From: Stephanodiscus triporus
Taxonomy: Eukaryota > Bacillariophyta > Thalassiosirophyceae > Thalassiosirales > Thalassiosiraceae
DNA length: 22,631 nucleotides
Direction: 5' to 3'
Assembly (NCBI GenBank): GCA_036939755.1
Contig: JALLAZ010000153.1
Location: forward strand, 1 to 22,631
The notes under the pieces were generated by a model, which saw only the letters and a program-made list of their open reading frames with translations, was not told where the DNA came from and searched no databases. The translations under genes were made by a program, and so were the position numbers. Of this stretch, positions 1-7,982 are shown one piece after another (position 1 is the first letter of the stretch; each line of letters begins with the position of its first letter).

Positions 1-110
1 TTCCCCCTGTCACTAGTGTCATCACCCTTCGCCTTGAGGGACTCGCGGATTGCATTTTCAATCTCTGTGGCAAGGAAAATCACAACCATCTCCACAAAGT
101 CTGAGTGAGC
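1..110 (-). pseudogene. Coding-like fragment running off the window edge
   Basis: On the minus strand an uninterrupted frame runs from a stop at 111-113 to the window edge (about 36 codons). The translation has balanced amphipathic composition, including the stretches DFVEMVVIFLATEIENAI and RESLKAKGDDTSD, unlike the low-complexity shadows nearby. It has no ATG at its start and no recognisable domain. It may be part of an exon or a fragment of a decayed mobile-element gene. I do not recognise the family; the coding look is the only evidence. Confidence 0.3.
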
Positions 111-141
111 TCAAATGGAGAACGGTGCGTCTGTCCCCCTA

Positions 142-172
142 GCTGAATTCAGCCAAAATAGCTGAATTCAGC
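142..172. repeat. Pair of perfect 12-bp palindromes
   Basis: GCTGAATTCAGC occurs at 142-153 and again at 161-172, separated by seven bases. Each copy is its own reverse complement, and the second extends to a 14-bp palindrome at 160-173. The pair sits just beyond the end of the 60-nt inverted coding repeat (168-227). Function is unknown; it could be part of an element end or a binding site. Confidence 0.6.
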
Positions 173-227
173 TTTGGTTTGCAGACCATTTTCGACAATT
201 AAATTGCTGTCATCTGAAGAATGGTCG
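168..227 (-). repeat. Copy A of a dispersed 60-nt coding repeat
   Basis: Read on the minus strand, this stretch matches 1131-1190 on the plus strand at 54 of 60 positions. Both copies share an open frame containing HSSDDSNLIVE and GLQTKAE. Five of the six differences fall at third codon positions and four are silent, which points to a formerly protein-coding repeat. In this copy the frame has a stop a few codons upstream and diverges after the final Glu codon, so it looks like a fragment. Confidence 0.7.
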
Positions 228-797
228 TCGATGGATGACAATCATTCTCTCCCTCCTCCCATCCCGCTTCCTGTCCACTGCCGTCATCATCGCCACCCGC
301 CGCATCGTCGTTGTCGCCATGCTTGTCCATCCTTTTTCTTTGCTTGCCATCATCATTGTTCTCATTGTTGTGACTTCTGTCCCACATTGTCCTCCATGCT
401 GCCGCCGTCGCCACCGCCACAAATTGCAATGGATGAATCGCCGCCCGAGAAAACCTTCCTGGAAGGATGATTTCCACCGCCACCACTGCCACCCCCATTA
501 TGACACATGATAACCTTGTTCGTTGTCATCCTCCAGCTGATTCTCACATTTGCTGGGACTATCATCAGCAGCATTGTCATCGTGAAAGTCACAGCAAGTG
601 ACCTGGGCTTTCCCTTCATCATTGTCATCACAAGGAGGGGTGCCGCATCTTCGATCTTCATCAGCGGCAATCGCAATATCCGTCGTCTCTGTACCATCCA
701 CGTTGTCTTCATCCACATCATTTTGTAAGCCATTTTTGTGTTCATTCATGGCCAATTGGAGGATTTGGATCGAACCACCAAGGCACAACGGCATCAA
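199..797 (-). other. Asp-rich low-complexity tract, possible relic exon
   Basis: The minus strand carries overlapping frames rich in Asp, Asn, Glu and Gly, driven by repeated trinucleotides such as gat and atc. One frame (498-797) contains varied acidic sequence with scattered Cys residues. The plus-strand frames here are Ile/Val/His-rich mirror images of the same composition. No domain is recognisable, and I do not call a gene. The region may be the acidic part of the same decayed element family as its flanks. Confidence 0.25.
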
Positions 798-1098
798 CCA
801 TTATGTGTGGATAGAGCGCATATCCTTGGATGCGCCAATTGGGGGCGGATAGTGTGAGAATAAAATGACATCAATGTTGTTGATGTGATTGTGCCAGAAA
901 TACCATGGTTGCAACCGGCTGTGGCTGGAAGTACCGTATTCTACAGTGTCTAATATTAATTTCTACGTAAAACCCTTTCTCATCGCCAAAAAATACAAAT
1001 CGATGATGGTGAAAAAAAACGCCATAACCATAATACATCGGGGCGCATGCAAATTGTCCACCTAAACATCAGTCCACATGGACCACCACTCGAGATGA

Positions 1099-1422
1099 GC
1101 AACTAGACACCATGGCAAACATGACATCGTCAACCATTCCTCAGATGACAGCAATTTAATTGTTGAAAAGGGCCTGCAGACCAAAGCTGAGGCCAAAATA
1201 CCTGGTTGCCATTGCAATGGCGCTCCTTCCTCCGATCATGCATGCAATATACCTCACCTTATGCATCACACAAGCTGTTGCATTTGTGATTTTTTGAACC
1301 CCGATGACTACATGTCCTGCCAGTCATCTACTGGCGACATCAATGATGCCGGCAACCGCCGCTGCGGAACAGAAGAATCCATCCCAAACATTCCTAGCAT
1401 ACCCCCTGACCCAAGTTGTTAG
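1099..1422 (+). pseudogene. Cys-rich coding relic without a start codon
   Basis: After a stop at 1096-1098 the plus frame stays open for 107 codons and ends at TAG 1420-1422. It includes copy B of the 60-nt coding repeat. About 75 residues of it carry nine cysteines with His and Asp between them, for example GCHCNG, SCCICDFLNPDD and RRCGTEE, which looks like a zinc-binding segment. No in-frame ATG lies near its beginning, so it is either an internal exon or a relic of a mobile-element protein. I do not recognise the family. A different frame with an ATG at 1304 (to 1630) overlaps it but turns into simple Ser-Gly repeats. Confidence 0.4.
1131..1190 (+). repeat. Copy B of a dispersed 60-nt coding repeat
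   Basis: This is the plus-strand partner of 168-227 at 90% identity by direct count. Its frame remains open on both sides, so this copy is closer to an intact coding context than copy A. The mostly silent third-position differences imply that the ancestor was translated. Confidence 0.7.
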
Positions 1423-1554
1423 TGACATTGATGAATCTCTCAATTGTGCAGGGGATTGGAAATTGGTGGGGTCAGCCTCGGTGGTATTGATGTGCAATAC
1501 ACTGGAGCCAAATTCCTACGTTGTCTCTTCCCCTGTTGCCAGCGCCAGCTGTGT

Positions 1555-1602
1555 CTCCGGCTCCGGCTCCGGCTCCGGCTCCCGCTCTGGCTCTGGCTCT
1601 GG
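1555..1602. repeat. Hexanucleotide microsatellite, eight units
   Basis: Eight consecutive 6-bp units based on CTCCGG and CTCTGG. Translation would give Ser-Gly on the plus strand or Pro-Glu on the minus strand. The units change from CCGG to CTGG towards the 3' end. Confidence 0.85.
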
Positions 1603-2239
1603 GTGTGGGATTGGTATGAGTGTGGGGTAAGAGTAACTGTTGATTTTTATGAGTGAAGAATGTAAATAAAAAAGAAAGTCCAAGAACATCACCATTCCAA
1701 ATTTCTTACCTTGCAAATTTTAAAGTATTTAAGCACTGACAATGATGGTGTGGCCACGGCGTGAAGGGTGTGGTTGTTTTCAGGTGAATGAATACACATC
1801 GAAGTGACAGTCAAACGTCCTGCTACATTTCTACCCTTGCAAAATATTCAGACCCTGAATTTTTTCCAGTGCCAATTACCACAGTCTCCCATATGTGCAC
1901 AACAAAAAACTCTCACACCACCTCAATAATAAGAACAGAAAGAGACACTAGAGTATTCTAGAGTACACAAGTACAATTTCCTTTCTCAAAAATGAGACAA
2001 GCTTATTGGAAAAAGAGATTACTAGACGGACAGACAAAAAGGGGGGATTCGCTCCCACCCCCCCTCCCAGCCCCCCCCAACCGCCCCTCCGTGGTGTATT
2101 GACCGCGTGCGTGCTCCGCAACATGATAATGACCCCCAATCTCCTGCCAGGCCCCGGCCGTGCATTCGGCTCCTCACCCGCCATGGGCCGTGATGACGCG
2201 CTATGGGGTCAGATGCGACAGCATGTTCTTTTTTGGGCT

Positions 2240-2268
2240 TTGGGCCAATGGGGTTGTCATTGGCCCAA
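2240..2268. repeat. Perfect 11-bp inverted repeat with 7-nt loop
   Basis: TTGGGCCAATG (2240-2250) pairs with CATTGGCCCAA (2258-2268) around a seven-base loop. The centre contains CCAAT/ATTGG boxes in opposite orientation. No gene is close enough to assign a role. Confidence 0.6.
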
Positions 2269-2804
2269 CACCGCCGCTGCCACTGTCGTTGTTGCGTCGA
2301 CACCCTGATCACGCCTGCCGGTGGCTGGGAGGCTCGTCTGCATGAGCCAGAAAGATGTCTTTTAGGCAGAATTCCATTTTTTCTCAAACAACTTCAACAT
2401 GTGTTGCTTGTGTTGTTGTCTGCCATTTCTCTGAGAGAGCTTTTTTGCAAAGCAACACTTATCTCCAGTAATTAAATATCTAAATAATAGTTTATTTATA
2501 GGGCCTTATTAAATATTCACACCCCTTGGGCCCCAATATGGTGCTATGCCAATTTTTTAGGTACACAACACCCATCGCACCCCTTCACTGGGCACATAAA
2601 TCTGTGAATGATGCCAATGCTGTATGGCTTTGCTGGTCGATAAGATTAGAACCCTTTTCCTCTTCAACTGAGACCATAAGTCGGCGGTGGGGCGGGTGGT
2701 GGCGAAAGGTGGTGGTGGAACAACAAAAGCTGATGTCTGGCTTAGTACCATAGGCTAAAACATGTGCAACAAATAGAAGAATTAATATTTCATGCCCTTG
2801 CTAA

Positions 2805-3840
2805 CCACAATCTAAAGATGGTTATGAGGAGTATTTTGAGGAGTCTGAAGTAAAATCGGAGGAGGAGGAGGTAAATTGGTGGGATGAGGACTCTCCTGTG
2901 AAAAAGAAGGCAAAAAGTGCCAATAAGGTTGTCATCTCTACTGATGCTGTGAAAGCCAAGAAGGTCATTGACACATCTGATGCTGCAGTGGCCAAGAAGG
3001 TAGTTGTCTCCATTGATAATGACAACAATGATGGCATCAACAACATCGTAGAATCCTTCAAAGAGATGTACCCTAATTATGTCTTCGATGATTTTGATGA
3101 TGAGGATGAAACTGAACATGATGACGTGAAGTCTGTCGGGGATGTTTGGAGGATCAAGGAGAATGAGAAAGATCTTGCAGAATTCTTGAGTCTTGAGTGC
3201 TTTTCAAAAGATACTCATTCTAAGTTTGATGGGATATGTGACTTAACTGACAATTTGCTAGGCTTATGCGTCAAATGGTTTGCTTCAGTGCATGAAGAAT
3301 TCAGGACATGTCTCACTTGCATTAACCATATACCCGCCCAACTGCACACCCAGTTCCTTGTCGAAGATGCTAAATGAATGTTTCCAGGTGTCACCATCAA
3401 ATCTCTGGCGAAGGATCAGCTCTATAATCTACCTTGCTACAGGAAGTTTCTACATAAAAAACAGGAGATAAAAGTTTGTTAGTAGCTATCGGTGGTGTAC
3501 GTATGATGAAAGCATGAACAAAAACAATCAGTATTCATAGGAATGAGTTTGTAGTGTCACGTTGGATCCCATCAGAAGAAGGTGTTCCTCCATGGAATGA
3601 ATTCAATGTCATGGAGAATGCTGCCAAGAAGATTGCCATGTGAAATCTGAAATAATGAAACAACTGAAACAATCTCAATCTACTATCCAGGTTTCCAGAA
3701 TGCTTTTGTCTGAAGCCATAGCAAACTCAGCAGCATCAAGAAGTCAAAAATGGACAACTAGCAAGGAAGAGAAGCTTAAAAATTTACTGGATGCAAGGAC
3801 ACCAGTGAGCAAACTGATGAAAGAGTTATACGAATCATAG
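2805..3840 (+). pseudogene. Decayed protein-coding gene of unknown family
   Basis: A single protein seems to be spread over three frames. Frame one runs 2805-3374, with an acidic Lys-rich N-terminal part carrying internal AKKV repeats and then a globular part with VKWFASVHEEFRTCLTC. It meets TGA at 3375-3377 and continues in the same frame to TAG 3480-3482 with GVTIKSLAKDQLYNLPCYRK. A second frame runs 3518-3643 (SRWIPSEEGVPPWNEF, ending MENAAKKIAM). It abuts a third frame at 3640-3840 (SEIMKQLKQSQSTIQ to KLMKELYES), as expected for a one-base deletion. No ATG opens the first frame. I do not recognise the family; with the other relics upstream it may derive from a mobile element. Unannotated introns could explain part of the frame changes but not the abutting frames near 3640. 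Confidence 0.5.
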
Positions 3841-4060
3841 AAAAATAAAGGAGAATGGATGGAAGATTTTTGATGTGAGGAGTGGATGTCGGAAGACACT
3901 GTAATTGTCGGTCGTTCTTTTCTCTTTTTGCCCTTCGCCTTTTATCAACAATATGGAGGCATTCGCCTGGCGGGTTCCTAAACTGCAGGGGATAATCATC
4001 TCCCAAGTCACTTTTCTTCACAGTGTAGTAAACTTTGCCATCTGTGAAACGATTCGGGTG
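3776..4060 (-). pseudogene. Small coding-like frame, unknown
   Basis: The minus frame is open from just after a stop at 4061-4063. Its first part (about 4060-3890) looks coding, with TDGKVYYTVKKSDLGDDY and LHIVDKRRRAKREKND, while the end becomes hydrophobic, composition-driven sequence over the antisense of the preceding pseudogene. A TTTCAG-like acceptor about 90 bases upstream, followed by a second open frame (TRERSTRIVSQ), could represent another exon or a frame-shifted continuation. Too little is present to name it. Confidence 0.25.
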
Positions 4061-4292
4061 CTACGCTCACGAGTACCGGCCTGAAAGAGATCACAATTAA
4101 CAACAATGCATGACTTGTGACCTATTTAATTATATCTTACAGCTCACATCACCTATTAATGCCAACTGTAACTTTGTGAGATGTCTTTCTCTCAAAACTT
4201 CGTACAGCCAGCGCACTTTGCTTGAGCCTTTGTCGAGGACACATTGCTGAAAACGCCACCGAATACGACTCTCTAGTTAAAATGATTGTTCT

Positions 4293-6392
4293 TCATGCTC
4301 TGAGATCCTGGTCCTGAATGGCGTCTCTCTCCCTCATGTGACCTGAATGGCTCATCTTTGTGGTAGAATGGCGAAATTCTTCTGTTCTGTTGTCGTATCT
4401 TTTCTGCGCCAGCTGTTCCAAGTTTTGCATTGTATGACGGGGTCTAGATTTCAAAGAGAATCCATAGTCAGCAGAGTGATGAGAATGTCTCTTCCAGCCA
4501 GACTTATCTGATTCTAGAGAATATTCATTTGGATTACTCCGACCGGCTGGTCTTTTCTTACGCTTCCCTCGATGCGTGAATCTACTGCGTCCACAACAAC
4601 GACATGTCCTGCCACAGAAAATTGGATTTAATACTCGAATAATGAGACATATCAGTAATATATGAATGATCAATATGGGTATGGACAAATCATGAGCTGC
4701 CATACGAGCTCGAAGATTTTTTGTGTTCAATGCTCGTTTTGCTTTGTTCCATCTATCCAACACTATTAGCCGATTGTTGTGTACCCCACCTGGCCAGTAT
4801 GTCTTCTTCAAGTGATTGAAAAGTTGATTTCTGTCATAGGAGTCCATGTTCATTACAATTCCAGTGTCATCTGTTAAGCTTTGCCAACATTTTGGGCATT
4901 CCTCCTTGGTTGGCCAGAGCGATGATGACGGTACCATCCGTTGTTGTTTGTAGTAGTGGACTTTCCCAGCTGATCGATCGCGATGAACTGTTACTTTGTT
5001 GTGAATTTCCCAAATCCATATGGCCAAGCTTCGCCATTCATCAGATTTGTCGACATTATCAGTGCCGTGCACAGCTAACTCGTCATACAACTGAATCCAT
5101 AAGTCCCTACACGAACTGCATCCAACAAAGAATTTGTCAATAAAGGTTCGCATCACCTGCCCTGCGTAGATGACCGAAACTCTTTCGGAAACTCCCACTA
5201 CAGATGTGTGGCGTTCTGCAACACCAATTGAGAGAATGTGCAGTAGCGACCATAAGCCACAGGCGTATCCTTCATTTGCATCAGCTCCGCATCTGGTGCT
5301 CCAGGTTGTGTCCGCTTCTAGATCCACATGTCGCGAAATCACCTTCCGCAACCCTTCTTCACTAGTGATTGCATTAGCATAATCCATCCTTAGATCCTCG
5401 GCTAAGTCATGCACTTTTGATTCAGGTGGATAGGTCCATCGTATCAAATCAATAAATTCAGAAAGTGCTCTCGATGTGTCAGGCGGTAGAGGACTCCCAG
5501 GTGTGTATTGGGAGTAGAGAGAAGAAGTAAGAGTGGCAATGAGAGAGGCCATGGCATCGTGAAATACTTGCTCAGATAATGGGATATGCATATTGGAAGA
5601 AGCGCTGGAAGGTCTGCCATGGAGGTGAATCACCGGAGAATTTTCGTAAGCATCGCTGTCCCTCACTCCCTGTTTGACAAATAAAGCTTCGGCGTTTGTC
5701 CCTTTCACGGCATCCAACGGAATGCCCATGACTTGAGCTAAGTATTCGACTTTCAGCTCGACATCCGTAGATATATCCTTCTTGGATCCAATCGCACTAT
5801 CGGTGCTGCCTGGTAGAGTAATTTCTTTCCCATCAATCCGACCGCTCTTCAGGCCAATGATTTTTGGAACGCTTCTGACATGGAACCCATTTTCGCACAC
5901 CTCTCTATACACGCCACAATTTACAGCATGAAATTCAACCGGCATTCTACTCGAACGCCTCTTAATTCCCCTCGCCAAGCCTACGTAGACAGGTTGCAAC
6001 GATTGACAGTGAGGAGAGGAAGGGTGGTAGAATTGAATTATTCTCGGCCATGTCACCTCAAGAACAAACGAAGGTGTGAGTGACGCGGACTCATCCTCCG
6101 TTGGCAAGTACTCAATTATCGGGTGTGATTGTTTCGTGTTGTAGAGAAAGTTTATCGGACGTCCACTTTCGTCTATGGATGAAATGAGTCTTTCGTTAAT
6201 TCTCTGCCGATCGAACCGTTCTCTATTCTCGGGCTTACTTTGATCGTGAAGCAACTGCTGCTGCTGCGGATGCTGCGGCTGCTGCTGCTGTGATTTCCGT
6301 GGCTTGGTTGCTCTCGGGAATAGCTGTCGCTCGAACTGCTCCTGCTGCGCAAGGAGGTTTTGCTTCTGCTCCTTTGGGCGTTTCGCTTTCAT
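4293..6392 (-). CDS. QSOX: Quiescin-type sulfhydryl oxidase (thioredoxin-like plus Erv/ALR domain)
   Basis: The 699-residue product should be an FAD-dependent thiol oxidase that makes disulfides and passes electrons to oxygen in the secretory pathway. Residues 1-60 are basic and Gln-rich. Residues 105-225 form a thioredoxin-like fold whose active-site region reads FYHPSSPHCQ, so the usual CxxC is SxxC with only Cys129. Residues 365-480 match the Erv/ALR domain: Cys368 and Cys378, the redox pair CSSC at 425-428, and the FAD-binding HNKV at 464-467. The C-terminal CPKC (499-502) is the third QSOX motif. A membrane segment spans 570-590, followed by a basic tail. No signal peptide is visible, and no in-frame ATG lies between this start and the upstream stop at 6486-6488. 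A missing 5' exon is therefore possible. The family call is firm; topology is inferred. Confidence 0.88.
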   Translation of the reverse strand: MKAKRPKEQKQNLLAQQEQFERQLFPRATKPRKSQQQQPQHPQQQQLLHDQSKPENRERFDRQRINERLISSIDESGRPINFLYNTKQSHPIIEYLPTEDESASLTPSFVLEVTWPRIIQFYHPSSPHCQSLQPVYVGLARGIKRRSSRMPVEFHAVNCGVYREVCENGFHVRSVPKIIGLKSGRIDGKEITLPGSTDSAIGSKKDISTDVELKVEYLAQVMGIPLDAVKGTNAEALFVKQGVRDSDAYENSPVIHLHGRPSSASSNMHIPLSEQVFHDAMASLIATLTSSLYSQYTPGSPLPPDTSRALSEFIDLIRWTYPPESKVHDLAEDLRMDYANAITSEEGLRKVISRHVDLEADTTWSTRCGADANEGYACGLWSLLHILSIGVAERHTSVVGVSERVSVIYAGQVMRTFIDKFFVGCSSCRDLWIQLYDELAVHGTDNVDKSDEWRSLAIWIWEIHNKVTVHRDRSAGKVHYYKQQRMVPSSSLWPTKEECPKCWQSLTDDTGIVMNMDSYDRNQLFNHLKKTYWPGGVHNNRLIVLDRWNKAKRALNTKNLRARMAAHDLSIPILIIHILLICLIIRVLNPIFCGRTCRCCGRSRFTHRGKRKKRPAGRSNPNEYSLESDKSGWKRHSHHSADYGFSLKSRPRHTMQNLEQLAQKRYDNRTEEFRHSTTKMSHSGHMRERDAIQDQDLRA

Positions 6393-6683
6393 GATCTCAC
6401 GGCGGCGGAACGAAGTGGCGGATGGATGAGACGGGTAGGTGGCGTGGAATCGGACGGGCGGGGTTCGGAGGGCGGGGGCGAGTTTTTAGGGGGGACCTCC
6501 TGGCTCGGAGGGAAATTTACGATCGACCTCTGAAGAGACACCTACCCACCACATAGAGGGAGTCTACAAGAGCACAATAAAACTCGCCAGAAACTCGGGA
6601 GGAGTTGAGAGAATTCGGACGACAATAATCTATGGAAGATATTGACAAAGTAAGGAATTATCAGGCTCATCTCCTCGTCTGCA
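6393..6683. promoter_or_regulatory. Shared divergent promoter region
   Basis: Only 291 bases separate the start codons of the sulfhydryl oxidase (minus) and the membrane protein (plus), so both promoters must lie here or overlap the genes. The half next to the oxidase is GC-rich (ggcggcgg, ggggcg); the other half is AT-richer. No clear TATA box or known site stands out. Confidence 0.4.
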
Positions 6684-7982
6684 ATGCATAGAAAGAATCG
6701 CATCCTTCGACGTGACCACGCGGCGATAACTCCTGGCGTCGTCCGCTTCCTAGTGATCGCTCTCATCTTCGCCATCTGTTGTGTCGCAGAAGACGGTGGA
6801 AAGGATGGAGCTTCGAAAACTGGCAGATCAAATGATGAAGCAGCAGCTCGGGATGAATGGTATGCCGATGACCCATACATGCCGACTGATGATTACTTCA
6901 TTCAACAAATACAAGAGGAAATAGATGCCGAGCGAAACGAAAACAATTACAGGAACGAAAGTATAAGATCCCGTTTGCGCCAAATGCTTATGTACTTTGT
7001 GGCTAGCTCGGTATCAATATTGGGATTTTCATCCGCGGTACTCTGCACGTCAATGTTTCTCTACGATTTGAGGATGGAGATTTTGATGCGTCGATATGCA
7101 CGCAAGGGTGTAGTAGTAGACGGTCGCATTTTGGCCTCTGATCCAGACATAGAAGAGACTATGAAGACAGCAAATGCAGTGAAGCATCATCCTAAAATTC
7201 AAAACAATGATAGCTATTCAATCATGACTGATGACGAGAGTTATCAAGCTGGAAGTAGGAGTGTGCACAGCTTTAGCGTTAGATCAGGAGCGAACGAAGT
7301 CGAGGAAGGACAGAAGAGGGACATGATGGAAGAGAAGGAATGGCCGGATCCCGTTGGCAGTGAAGTCAGTTTCGCGGATGGTTCGAACCTATCTTCTACA
7401 GCCAAATCAAGGCCGAAATACATTGCAAAAGCTGTGACTTCTGAGAGGAAGCAAATGCTATCAGATATGAGGTTTCATGTTATTGTGGAGTACGATGATG
7501 TATCCTATCATGATGCCATCAGCCAATTTTCGTCTGAAATAATACGCAAAAGTCTCTGGATTGTGGGTGAGGACGTAGAAGGGACGAGTAACAATTTCTC
7601 CACCCCGGTGGTGAAGCTATATGTACTTCAGGATAAACCAAAGAGCGGGTATCCATGTGGAGAAGTTCGTCGAGCACGCAGTTGGCAAAAAAGATTTTCG
7701 TTCAAAGTGCATATCATGTTGGGCGTTTTCTTCGTGATATTTGGGGCCATCGTGGCTAAGAATATGCTGTCGCCCGCACTCTTCCTTCTCTACATTGGAC
7801 TTTCACTTCTCCAGGTGCCATTCGTGAACTGCTTCCTTCAAAAGTCATTTTCCAAGTTATTATCACAAACATATCTCGAAGATGGTTATAAAATGCCCTC
7901 TAAACTTGCAAAGAAGTCTATGGACAAACAAAAGATGATGACTGCTCTAAAACAAGGCACTTCCTTTGGTTATTTGCAGTGA
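6684..7982 (+). CDS. Multi-pass membrane protein, DUF3592-like luminal region
   Basis: The 432-residue product has a hydrophobic signal or anchor segment at 21-35 followed by a likely cleavage (CCVA|EDGG). A second membrane segment lies at 101-127 and a C-terminal pair at about 341-359 and 362-383. Between them, RRYARKGVVVDGRIL (136-150), FHVIVEYDDV (264-273) and VVKLYVLQDKPKSGYP (309-324) resemble the repeating pattern of DUF3592-type proteins: a glycine-bearing strand, a Y-x-Y strand, then a V-L-x-x-x-P-x-S-G turn. That assignment is by eye and tentative. Residues 150-250 are acidic, Ser-rich and probably disordered. The gene is intronless and diverges from the sulfhydryl oxidase. Location in an endomembrane is inferred; the function is unknown. 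Confidence 0.75.
   Translation: MHRKNRILRRDHAAITPGVVRFLVIALIFAICCVAEDGGKDGASKTGRSNDEAAARDEWYADDPYMPTDDYFIQQIQEEIDAERNENNYRNESIRSRLRQMLMYFVASSVSILGFSSAVLCTSMFLYDLRMEILMRRYARKGVVVDGRILASDPDIEETMKTANAVKHHPKIQNNDSYSIMTDDESYQAGSRSVHSFSVRSGANEVEEGQKRDMMEEKEWPDPVGSEVSFADGSNLSSTAKSRPKYIAKAVTSERKQMLSDMRFHVIVEYDDVSYHDAISQFSSEIIRKSLWIVGEDVEGTSNNFSTPVVKLYVLQDKPKSGYPCGEVRRARSWQKRFSFKVHIMLGVFFVIFGAIVAKNMLSPALFLLYIGLSLLQVPFVNCFLQKSFSKLLSQTYLEDGYKMPSKLAKKSMDKQKMMTALKQGTSFGYLQ

Larger units (their letters stand above)
1423..2804. other. Intergenic stretch with no supported gene
   Basis: No open frame here shows a domain or balanced composition. The stretch holds a CTCCGG-type hexamer array at 1555-1602, C-rich runs around 2055-2095, a strong hairpin at 2240-2268 and an AT-rich block near 2470-2520. 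Short open frames of 60-120 codons on both strands follow base composition rather than coding bias. Confidence 0.5.

Noticed and set aside
760..800. Minus-strand GGTTCGATCC resembling a tRNA B box
   Set aside because: The flanking bases do not form a T stem or an acceptor stem, and no A box lies at the right distance.
1304..1630. ATG-initiated 108-codon frame
   Set aside because: Its second half is a hexamer microsatellite translated as Ser-Gly repeats, and a better-looking Cys-rich frame overlaps it.
2006..2475. Several overlapping frames on both strands in the C-rich island
   Set aside because: Frames follow base composition, show no domain, and none has consistent codon bias.
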